Shown here: positions 55,627 to 64,000 of the stretch, piece by piece
Layout: every line of letters starts with the position of its first letter
How positions within the stretch are numbered: position 1 is the stretch's first letter
NCBI GenBank assembly: GCA_030374765.1
Contig: JARGXX010000086.1
Location: 868,001-932,000 of the forward strand
Length of the DNA: 64,000 nucleotides
Direction: 5' to 3'
Source: Agarophyton chilense
Taxonomy: Eukaryota > Rhodophyta > Florideophyceae > Gracilariales > Gracilariaceae
Program-made: the position numbers and the translations under genes
The notes under the pieces: model-generated
Databases searched by the model: none
What the model saw: only the letters and a program-made list of their open reading frames with translations
What the model was told of the DNA's origin: nothing

Positions 55627-57657
55627 TTAGTTTTTCGAAGTGGACCCCACCGAATTCGGTGCAGCTGCCTCGAAGGGGACCGGTTGTTCCCCGTTCGCGG
55701 GTACAAGTTCTATATCCCTGTCAGCAAGGTGAGCTCGGAGTATCCTTTGTTCCTCATAGGACCTACTTGGGACTCGAGCTTTCTCCTCAGGGGTCAGAGC
55801 CTCGTACTGAGCGATAATTCGTGAACCCTCCCGCAGGGGAAATGTCCAGTCTGGTGCTTTGTGACCACGGAGGTAACACAAATAGCAAATCAGCTCTGCC
55901 GGCTTCGGTTGTGGACGTGAATCCACGCGACGTGGTGCTGTATCCTCCCATTCGAAGCGAGAGAACCGAGCAGCGGTATTCGCAACAGGTAGCGATGCGG
56001 CTGGCACCCTCCGTCCGTGGGTATAGAGCGCAGGGTCTTCATCCATAGTCGGAGCGGATGTCGACGGCAACTCAGACGTACCCATAGATTCGGGGTTGCT
56101 TCCCATGAAGTGAATGTTATCATTGACCCCCACAGGGGTACCGCCTCCTGCGAGTGACAAAGACGAGTTACCTCCATCGGCGAGGAGTGCACTTGTCGGC
56201 CGACTCTTTCGGTTCTGCCGGGCACGGAGAGTATCCCCCTCAGCCTGGGCGTACTGAACCACTTCCAAGTAGGTCAGCTTGCGCTTCTCTTCCCGATGTC
56301 GGGCAACCAATGCCCTTATCGAGGGGTCCAAACCATCCACAAACATGGAGCATCTCTCGTAGGCGGGGAATACATTCCCGCATCGGTGAAACGCTTTATT
56401 CAAGCGAGTTGAATACACCGTTTCGGTTTCCATCGGCTTTTGCCGCGTATCCCTTAATGCAAGGATTGCTTCCTGAATCGCATTTCCAGTAGCGTATGAC
56501 CTCAAGAGGTACTGCACCGCTTCGGGCCAGCACGTGACTCCCCCTTCCGAGGCTCGGGATGATCCACGGACGGAGTTGAACTGGTCTTCAGCCATCCCCT
56601 TTAAGAAATAGGGTAATGCAAGATAGGCTTGCGCTTCACTCATACCGAGGATGTCAGCCTCCTGGACGACCCTCGCAAGGAAATCGAGCACCAGAATTGG
56701 GTCTGTTCCTGTGAACTCCCTCTTCTGTAGGGTGATGCTCAGCCTTTTGATGTAGTCCTTGACCTTACCCGTTCCGCGGGATGTTCGATCTCCAGAAGGG
56801 TTATCCAACCGGTAATAGCAATACGATAGCAGCTTCCGATAGAGAGGATTCGTCGGCTTCAGCTCCCTTAATCCAAGGTGTTTCCTACCCTTCTTCCGGG
56901 TACGGATTGCCCCTTGAGAGGTGTAAGTAGCCTTCGACCGAGTCGCCCGGGATGACCGGCGTCCATCTTCACTATCCGAAGATTCGGAGGACGAACTCGA
57001 TGACGAGCGATTGGGATCGGAATCCGATAAATCCTCTTGGAGGTGAACGCTCTTCTTTGACTTGCGGCGGTCCCGTTTAGCGGAGCGGTGTTCTTCGTCT
57101 CCCGAAACGTCGGGTTTATCCTTCGAGGCTTCTGCGTCTCCGTCCATACGGATAATGGCCTCGAGGGTGTCCAGCCGAGCTCGGAAGCGTTCTGCTTGCA
57201 CGCGGTGTTCCTCCACGAGGCTCCGGTACTCCTGGATAAAGACCCCAGGGGTACCAAAGCTTTCCAAAAGGGAGTTCACATCCCTCCTCAGGGTACGAAG
57301 GTCATCGGCGACTCCCCGCACCTGGGCGTCCTCCACCCTGAGGCGGAGGGTAGTAACCTCCTGAAGGAGCTCGATATGAGCCGTGTTGGCGATATCAATT
57401 CGAGTCTCCAGGCGCTGTAGTTCAGGGTCGGCCCGACTTCGGGGTGCTGCTGAGGGGGTCTCCACCACTGGAGCTGGGCCCACAGCCACGACCTCTCGAG
57501 GACCTGAAACCACTGAGGGTGCTCTCCGAGTGTCCGGATCGATACCGGAATCGTTCCGATCTTCGGGAATTGAGCTCCTCGACCTAGGCGGGGCCGGGGG
57601 CACTGAATCCGCTTGACGGTTCGATCCAGTCCTGGAACCACGGGTAGGCGGCGTCAT
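55627..57657 (-). CDS. gag: Element C gag, intact (676 residues)
   Basis: This is the only unbroken gag in the window. It has a Pro/Arg/Ser-rich N-terminus, a predicted coiled coil at about 80-170 (LQRLETRIDIANTAHIELLQEV, FRARLDTLEAII), a basic/Ser-Asp patch, and a retrotransposon gag domain from about 315 (DPILVLDFLARVVQEADILGM, LALPYFLKGMAEDQFNSVRG, LRDTRQKPMETETVYSTRLNKAFHR). The zinc knuckle near 590 reads CYLCYLRGHKAPDW, so the last Cys ligand of the CCHC motif is Trp. Gag packages the element RNA; an intact gag without pol suggests that pol functions must come from another element. ATG 57657 lies about 205 bp inside the primer site. Confidence 0.9.
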   Translation of the reverse strand: MTPPTRGSRTGSNRQADSVPPAPPRSRSSIPEDRNDSGIDPDTRRAPSVVSGPREVVAVGPAPVVETPSAAPRSRADPELQRLETRIDIANTAHIELLQEVTTLRLRVEDAQVRGVADDLRTLRRDVNSLLESFGTPGVFIQEYRSLVEEHRVQAERFRARLDTLEAIIRMDGDAEASKDKPDVSGDEEHRSAKRDRRKSKKSVHLQEDLSDSDPNRSSSSSSSESSDSEDGRRSSRATRSKATYTSQGAIRTRKKGRKHLGLRELKPTNPLYRKLLSYCYYRLDNPSGDRTSRGTGKVKDYIKRLSITLQKREFTGTDPILVLDFLARVVQEADILGMSEAQAYLALPYFLKGMAEDQFNSVRGSSRASEGGVTCWPEAVQYLLRSYATGNAIQEAILALRDTRQKPMETETVYSTRLNKAFHRCGNVFPAYERCSMFVDGLDPSIRALVARHREEKRKLTYLEVVQYAQAEGDTLRARQNRKSRPTSALLADGGNSSLSLAGGGTPVGVNDNIHFMGSNPESMGTSELPSTSAPTMDEDPALYTHGRRVPAASLPVANTAARFSRFEWEDTAPRRVDSRPQPKPAELICYLCYLRGHKAPDWTFPLREGSRIIAQYEALTPEEKARVPSRSYEEQRILRAHLADRDIELVPANGEQPVPFEAAAPNSVGSTSKN

Positions 57658-57863
57658 GCTGCAGACACGACACCGACGATTCGGGGTAACGATGAAATCC
57701 GATCACGAGATTCCCGGAGAACGGATGACGTAACACAAAACAAAAATAAAAACCAATTCCACCCTTTCCAAAGGGGACCACTACAACAAATCTTCACGAC
57801 TGTGCTTCCTCTTCCAAGAGATATTCCAACACGTGGAAGACCAACCCAAAAGTCCGAGAACGG

Positions 57864-57882
57864 CTTCTAAGTCGGGAGACCA
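57864..57882 (-). other. Primer-binding site of element C
   Basis: TGGTCTCCCGACTTAGAAG on the minus strand, two bases inside the 5' LTR; the same 19 bases as in A and B. Confidence 0.85.
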
Positions 57883-57884
57883 CT

Positions 57885-58798
57885 TGTGGAGCAAAACCCG
57901 GCGACGGGAAGTGCTCTCAAGGTGTTCGAAGCCTTGCTCCCTGGGGGAGGTAGACTCAGAGACAGAGCCCTCCGTTCCACCCGTAGTGTGGGGTGTAACT
58001 CCCACGGGGGATTCCGGCAGTACCGACGGAGGTGAGGGGTAGAAACCGTTGGATCGGAAATGGGTATGGGTATCCCAAAGAATGGGGGAAAATCCGGCGA
58101 AGAGGAAAAACGGGGCGAGGGTCGGGCACTAACAGGCACCGGACCCGAGAACCAGAAAACGGGCAAAACAACAAAAGGAACCCAATGCAGGGGCGAAAAC
58201 CTGTCCTCGAAAGGAAACACAAAAAGCACGCAACAAGTAAGCAGAACCCCCACGGGGTATCGTGCACGCAGGTCGTCTGAGCGGTCCCAAGGGGGTGGTT
58301 GCACGGAACCCAAACGTGGGCACTCTCCAAGTGGAGTCGTGTTCCTACGCAGGCGTTGCTAACCAGAGCCCGTTCCGGGTTGTAAGGCCGAAACGATGGC
58401 GACGAAGAACCTCTAAAGGTATCGAAGACCAACCTTGGTTACCATTTACTCTGAGCTTCGGACTGGCAGATCTCATCCCCCTAAGTAGGGCCCACTAACT
58501 AAACTCTACAGTAGTGCACACCTGCTCAGGGCCATACACGTGGAGATCTAACTGTCAGGGCCCAAAAGTCCAACGTTCTACAAATATCCGAAAATCGGTG
58601 CCAAAATTAAGCCACGTGTATCACGGGGCCAATCCAACCATGGGCCATCCAAATTTTCCCTTATAGGCGAAATATAACCAGAAAACAGTGCCACCTCAGC
58701 ACACCTTAGAGGGGATCATAATCATAACCCTCGGAGGGTTCAATCCTCATTCTATGAGTTGCATCTTCAAGTATCCCCTGACTGGGTGTTGCTCTACA
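57885..58798 (-). repeat. Element C right LTR (5' LTR)
   Basis: The 914-bp LTR is adjacent to the primer site and is followed by CTGAC, the reverse complement of the GTCAG right of solo LTR D. Confidence 0.95.
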
Positions 58799-59084
58799 CT
58801 GACCATTGGCGCTGGGGTGGAAATTAATTTTCCTAACGACTGAAACTCAAGCGCCCCGTCAACACTAGCCATAGGTGCATCCCCGGCGCATTCTTTGTGG
58901 CTTGTTGGCGAGATTGTCCCTTGTCTTCTACTCCCCTGACGGTCATTGGGGTCTTCTTTATTCTCCGCCTTTCCTTTGGCGACCCTACGAGCTTCGTCCC
59001 CCGTCATTTTCGTCTGTCAGTCCGCTCGAGTCAATTCCATTATCTCATCTTCCCATTGCGGGACTTTTCCATTGGTCGCGCGCG

Positions 59085-59792
59085 ATGGGGAACTCGCCTT
59101 ATAAGCCCGTCGGATACTCCATTCTCCCTCCAAACTTTGTCGCTTTCGTCGGTTTTCTTATCTATCGCCCGGCGTACCAGTCTGTGGGCAGCGGCGCCAT
59201 AGCTTCGAACAACCAAGCGGGGAGCTTTTCGGGATACCAAGTGGCTTATGAGCGCCCCGGGGACCTTTATGACCATACCATCGGACGAAACCCGCGGGCA
59301 GAGCGTCATGTGATTCTGCCGAACTCTGTGAAAGAATGCCAGAGGTTCTGTCACGTGTATCTCGAAGCCCGAAGATTTACTGAGATCTCCGATTTCCGGA
59401 GGGGCAGTAGGAACGCGGGCAATATCTCGTGCTATAACCGTTGGTTGCAATGTTCTGTGGATCCACGTTCGGCGACGCGTTGTCTTACCCTCATCCAAGC
59501 GGACAGGACGTATTTCCGTTGTGAGGAGGAAGCCGATTACCAGTTCAGGGTGAAAAAACTCCTTTCGGATCTATACGAGGACTTCCTTTCGCCTCACGGG
59601 AGATTTCCTCCGGTGCATACAGCAGGCTCTTTGAGGGATCGTAGCTCCGGTTTCGCTCCAGCAGGTTCCAATCCCTACAAGAAAGTTTTTCTTTTTTGGA
59701 AGGGTTGTTGGAGTGCAATTTGCCACAATTGGGTCGCATGGAGGGTAATTAGAGTGCAATCGGAGTGCATGGGGTCGAGACACTTTCGCTGA
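59085..59792 (+). CDS. Orphan retroelement ORF, diverged relative of the antisense accessory protein
   Basis: I know no domain for this frame (235 residues from the first ATG; open upstream to about 58875). It shares a weak but ordered pattern with the B accessory protein. GYQVAYE here corresponds to GYLVPYQ in B. RHVILP, then about ten residues, then FCHVYL corresponds to RYVLIP ... GCYIEL. A Trp follows at a similar distance. It begins just right of element C. With the spacer re-inverted, a polypurine tract and LTR would lie about 150 bp before C's insertion point, which is the usual place of this ORF. C probably inserted into its 5' part. Homology needs a profile comparison. Confidence 0.5.
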   Translation: MGNSPYKPVGYSILPPNFVAFVGFLIYRPAYQSVGSGAIASNNQAGSFSGYQVAYERPGDLYDHTIGRNPRAERHVILPNSVKECQRFCHVYLEARRFTEISDFRRGSRNAGNISCYNRWLQCSVDPRSATRCLTLIQADRTYFRCEEEADYQFRVKKLLSDLYEDFLSPHGRFPPVHTAGSLRDRSSGFAPAGSNPYKKVFLFWKGCWSAICHNWVAWRVIRVQSECMGSRHFR

Positions 59793-61329
59793 TGGGTTCT
59801 GTAGACGGAAAATTGCGCGCAGATGGAGGGCGCCGTTTCTGCTAATTACAGACTCACTTTCCAAAACTTCTTTACTGAAACATTTATGCGCCCAATGCAC
59901 ACTCCAAGTACCGCTGTACTGCTGTACCTTCGTCTTTCAGAAACCACATCATCCGAATTCCGAGAGTTTCTCGCCTCCCTCCATCCTGTAGTCCCCTTAC
60001 CATTTCTTATTCTTTGTGCCAACATTAACACTATGTATTCTGTAGTATAGCAAAGGGCGCGCTGCGTCAGTTGCACTAAGGCAGTCCTTTGCACATCAAG
60101 CAAACCGAAGCCACACTAAACAACATCTCCGCCTCGCTTGAACCGCAGTCAGCACTTGCTCTCGCCGATCGCTTGTTTCACCGTCCACCTCAGTCTTCAG
60201 TGAGTCCACTCAAAACTATGCATGCGTTCCATCTTCTCGATCAACGTGTTCTTCCCCCGGTTACCAACTTGCCAGATCGGTTTGGTCTGTATTTTCGTCG
60301 ATTTGCGCTGCGATAGGTGGCTCCAAACCCCGCTGTGTTCCTGGTTGCATACCAACAACACTCTTTCGTTTCTGGCCGCATTGGCTGTACGAGAGGGGTC
60401 CCAGCGCTATCTTAACTTCATTAGCGAAGTCATTGCGATGCCCGCCCGCAGTGACTGTCGAATACTCACTCATATCTCGGATGAAACATATGCATTTCAA
60501 TTCTCTATACATCATAAGCGCCTTCATTAACTTTGCCATGCAATGGCTTTCACTCTTTCAACCATCCTTCCGTTCATCACTTCTGCAGCTGACAACGTCC
60601 ACAACACTGTTAACTCCAATGCTCTCTTACCGCTGTACGGTGCATACGATCTTTTCTGTCATGGACCTCACATAACGTGCAGTTCTCCATGCGTGTTGCT
60701 CATTCATGTTTCATGCTGTTTTCCGACGCACGAGATGAAGTACGAAACGAAGTTTTAAACGCACTTTTCAATTTTGTTGGAAGAACCTTGAGGTTAGCAG
60801 TCGTCATAGAAGGTGGTTTCAATCCGATTGGGGTAGATCTCCGTCAGAGTGGCACTGCAGCGCGGACATAACTGCGAGGAACGTGGCGAGAATGAGTCTG
60901 ATCGCCCGCCAAGAAAAACTGCGGTTGCTGAATCAGCATCTTGATGATCAACGCAGGAGCTGATGTGCGGCAGTGAAAGCAACTTAACGGATGCTTTCAC
61001 TTAAATTGAGGATTGCTACACTTTGCGAACGCCAAAGCACTGTCCAGTGTACGAACCACGCAGTTGGGGGCTAGCCTCTAGCTAGAGGGCTTGCTGTAGC
61101 GCTAGCGATCTACCGTTTACTGCATTGGGTTAGATTGGTAGCAATTGCTATTCCTGAAGTCCAGCATCAATTTTGCCCGAAAATGCACTGCGTAGTTCTG
61201 AATTTTGGCTATTATCCCCTTGCCCTTCTCGCTTGCAGATGCCTTGAACCCTCACATCTAGGCAAAATAGCAGAGAGCACCAAGGCCACGAAGGCGTAAT
61301 CTTGAGGCGAGATAGGTAAGCCTGGCTTG
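59793..61329. other. Region without a supported gene
   Basis: Short frames only, none with recognisable homology. A small imperfect palindrome, 'gctagcctctagctagagggc', lies near 61071. Confidence 0.45.
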
Positions 61330-62269
61330 CCGCCGCGAATTGTGGCTCTGCTTCTAAGTGCTACTGAAATGATGTTTGAAATCGGTGCTGCTCCGAACAT
61401 TGTAGGTGTGACGCACGAGTTTGACTTCCCCCCCGGAGCAAATCATCTTCCAAAATTGCACAGAAAATCTCCTTCCCCCAAACCTGAGTGCCAAGCAAAT
61501 AGATGATGCTGTTTCCAAAGTTCTCACCGAAGATTCTCATTCCATATACCGATTAGAATTGGAGAAACTTCAAAGCTTGAAACCAGATTTAATTGTCACA
61601 CCAAGCTTTTGTGCAGTCTGTGCTGTTCCGGAATCAACAGTTCGTGATGTTTCGGGCACCTTCCCATTTGATTGTCGCTTTGTATCCTCGGATCCGCACA
61701 CGTTACACGAATCGTTCGATTCTGTTCTATACATTTTTCATGCCGTTGGAAACTATAGCCAGGCTCGCGCAATTGTTGAGAACCTTAAGTCTCGCTTGAG
61801 CCGAGTGCGTCAACTCGTTTTTTCGATCACAAAGAAACCAAAAGTTGTTGTGATTGAATGGCCAGATCCTCCATAAGCTCCAGGCCATTGGGTTCGTGGT
61901 ATGATAGAAGCGGCTAATGGAGTCTACATTCTCGAAGAAAGTGGCCAGAAATCCAAAAGGGTAACATGAGAACACCTTTCCGCGTTTCAGATTGATGTTG
62001 TGATTTGTGCGTTTTGTGGTTATGCCCTGGGCCGTAATCAACAGGAATGCAAAAAAGTCAGAGAAACGGCAGAATGGTGCTCGTTTGCAAAAGAAGCCCA
62101 AGTATACGCAACGAATGCCAGTGCGTTTTTCTCACGCCCTGGAATTCTATTAATAGATGGAACAGAGCTCCTTGCATTTCTGCTTCACCTTACGGAGAAG
62201 TTACGACCCGAGACTGGCTGTGCTTCTCTACTTCGCGAGGGGGATTGGATTGATGCTTCTGAACTTTAA
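61330..62269 (+). pseudogene. BtuF-like substrate-binding protein, decayed
   Basis: Pieces read in order as a cobalamin/iron-complex binding protein of the BtuF type. From about 61335: RIVALLLSATEMMFEIGA and GVTHEFDFPPG. From 61421 in another frame: LSAKQIDDAVSKVL, LEKLQSLKPDLIVTPSFCAVCAV, SSDPHTLHESFDSV and VVVIEWPDPP. After a TAA come APGHWVRGMIEAANG and, past a further TGA, VVICAFCGYALGR and SRPGILLIDGTELLAFLLH. One frameshift near 61440-61480 and at least two stops break it. Such proteins bind corrinoids in bacteria; homologues occur in some algae. It may be a dead duplicate of a working gene elsewhere. A very short intron cannot explain both stops. Confidence 0.72.
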
Positions 62270-64000
62270 TTGGAGAAAATCCGAGCTTTGTCGCCATTTT
62301 TCTTAATGCTCGCTTCGTGTTTCATACGCTCGTTTTAAGCGCGTGTGAGATAGAGTGAAAAACTGTTCGCAATCATCAAGAACTTTATGTCACTCAACTT
62401 CTGATTGTAGCTTTAGAATGATGGGTTCTGATGCGAGACAATACCTGAACGTCTTCACGATGTTTATATTCCTGAGAAAGCCTTGTTCTGCCTCGTTGTC
62501 TGTAATATACACCATGTAAACTTCCATACGTTTGTATTACGAAATCCAATCATGTCTATACTTGGTAAATGGTTTGACTTGCGTAGCGAGACAGACTTCG
62601 TATCGCGGTTGGGATTCAGCAGCTTCTGGACCTGGATGCAATTGCTTGAACGGTGAGCTGTTTGTACCTGTGTAACCAAGCCTTGCGAGTGGCAAGTTCT
62701 TCCTGAAAAACAAAAGGGGGTACCAGAACAGCTGCTATCAATATCAAAACAGCGACAAACTACACAATACGCTAACAGGCGTGCTGGTAACCGAGACTCG
62801 ACAGCACGCAAGCAGAGTAGCAGGTGGTTTAAAATCGTGGATAACTGGTTTATGCAGAGGAGTGTGCACATCAGAGTTGGATCACCGTTTTGAAGACATG
62901 AATGCCGAGAGCTAATGACTCAATGCTACGACAGCCGAAGAACAGGAAAGTAATCTTAGGAGTGTATCAAGGTAGAAACTGAGCATATGGATAGCATTAC
63001 AATAGGAAGGTGGTTTAGGCATTGCGAGGTGTGGATCCGTTTTGCGTTAGGCTGCCTGTTCGGCCAACCGAACAAAGCCTTTTAAAATTGTGAGGGTATT
63101 TGGAGGGCAGATGGATTTAATTGTGTTACTATGAATGTAATTGGAGTGCATATGGCGCTGTTCCTGTTCTGCCTGGCTTGGTTGCTGGAACAGAAACATG
63201 TGTAGTGCAGTCGGAGCATCCTGGAAACCGCAACTTCGGTACGAGAACATACTTCGGCTTCCTCCATATTCACACTCTCCACTCGTCTTCCGATGGTCAT
63301 CCCCGCTCGCTTCCCTTTAGCAGCGACGATGTTTTCCCCGGGCGCAAACGCACGCACCGTCCCCCGCAGCCCGCGCCACAAAATGGGCGGTGCCATAATG
63401 CAGCCTAAGGACGATCCACTGTGCAACCTTTCTATTCGTTACGACCTGCCGTCTTGTTGTCTCGCTTCCTCGGTTCTACTTCCTTCTCTCTCCCTTACCT
63501 CACCCCCGATCTTGGGTTCTCGCGAGTCCGCGCCCTCTACTCGTCCGCGGTTTCGTTGCTTCACTCTGCGCCCCAACTTTTTTTGCATCCCATCCTACCA
63601 GCTGCATTTGTCCAGGCCTTTCCAAACAATCTCCCTTTCACTTCCAACTGCTGCGCCTGTCTTCCTAAGACTCCACGTGCTTGCGTCAACTTCCAATCTC
63701 AAGCGCTTGAGTTTCGCACTGCCAAACTACCTCCCCCAACTCCGCCAGTAATATTCTATTTTCCCTCAACGGTTTGCAACGCTCCATCGTCTCTCACGGA
63801 ATTTTTGACAGCTTGTTTCATCCTGTGACCCTGTGATTCAACCCCTTAAGCCCTTCTGCGCGCGCAGTCAAGCGCACGATCATCCTTTAGCCGCAGCAGC
63901 GTTCAAGCTGTAGTTTTCTTGTATAGCAAAGCGCTTTGGAGGGGAAACGCCCGTGCTTCAAACTGAGCAGTCGCAAGTCGTGGCAAACGCTCCTTAGCAC
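62270..64000. other. Region without a supported gene; C/T-rich toward the end
   Basis: No recognisable coding sequence. From about 63290 to 63900 the plus strand is rich in C and T, so all frames look Pro/Ser/Leu-rich; it may be the upstream region of a gene beyond the window. Confidence 0.4.

Larger units (their letters stand above)
52038..58798 (-). mobile_element. Element C: 6.8-kb non-autonomous chromovirus derivative (gag only)
   Basis: LTRs of 913 and 914 bp (52038-52950 and 57885-58798) differ at roughly seven positions. The internal part keeps the primer site, a complete 676-codon gag, the linker and chromodomain end of pol, a shortened antisense ORF and the polypurine tract. Protease, RT, RNase H and the integrase core are absent. 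This resembles the TR-GAG class of non-autonomous elements described in plants. The outer flanks are ATACG and CTGAC, not a matching pair; see the inversion finding. Confidence 0.92.

Noticed and set aside
61876-61995. Short intron rescuing the BtuF-like frame
   Set aside because: A GT...TTTCAG interval of about 30 nt could remove one stop, but it is too short to be credible and leaves the TAA after PDPP and the upstream frameshift.
63421-63828. Overlapping plus-strand frames near the window end
   Set aside because: C/T-rich sequence makes every frame Pro/Ser/Leu-rich; no ATG-led frame with homology.

Overview
The window is nuclear DNA of a eukaryote with a compact, intron-poor genome and plastids. 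Histone genes, a Ulp/SENP protease, a Stn1-like telomere protein and a HIT zinc-finger protein sit beside nucleus-encoded, plastid-type proteins (RbfA; a TrhO-methyltransferase fusion). With the abundant chromodomain Ty3/gypsy elements this best fits a red alga, perhaps a florideophyte such as Chondrus. That placement is inference; no organism-specific marker was searched.

Layout: 1-1302 holds debris and a lone LTR. 1303-13096 is LTR element A, 11.8 kb. 13097-34606 is a host gene island: a Tc1-like remnant, 5-hydroxyisourate hydrolase, Ulp/SENP protease, an unrecognised plastid-type protein, Stn1-like (one intron), a Myb/SANT protein, Erv/ALR oxidase, RbfA, the TrhO-methyltransferase fusion, divergent H2A and H2B, a ZNHIT3-like gene (one intron), an MTA/MTI phosphorylase, then piggyBac-like and Tc1-like remnants. 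34607-46378 is LTR element B, with a perfect 5-bp target duplication. 46379-50595 is AT-rich and almost featureless. 50596-58798 is a cluster made of solo LTR D, an inverted spacer and the short element C. 58799-64000 holds an orphan retroelement ORF, a decayed BtuF-like gene and unassigned DNA.

A, B and C are chromoviruses lying on the minus strand: right LTR, primer site, gag, (pol), chromodomain, polypurine tract, left LTR. All three carry an extra gene of unknown function between the chromodomain and the polypurine tract, read in the opposite direction (plus strand). It is 625 codons in B, broken by two stops in A, shortened but recognisable in C, and apparently present in a diverged form at 59085-59792. 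This conserved antisense gene is the best candidate here for an undescribed system.

The target duplications of solo LTR D and element C are exchanged (CGTAT/GTCAG against GTCAG/CGTAT, read in LTR orientation). This is what recombination between two inverted LTRs would leave: the 529-bp spacer was flipped. Flipping it back restores both duplications and also puts a polypurine tract and LTR end directly before the orphan ORF, which defines an older element E.

Host genes are tightly packed (43 bp between Erv and RbfA stops, about 90 bp between TrhO and H2A stops). Both histone genes end in the same 18-nt hairpin, a likely variant of the metazoan-type histone 3' stem-loop.
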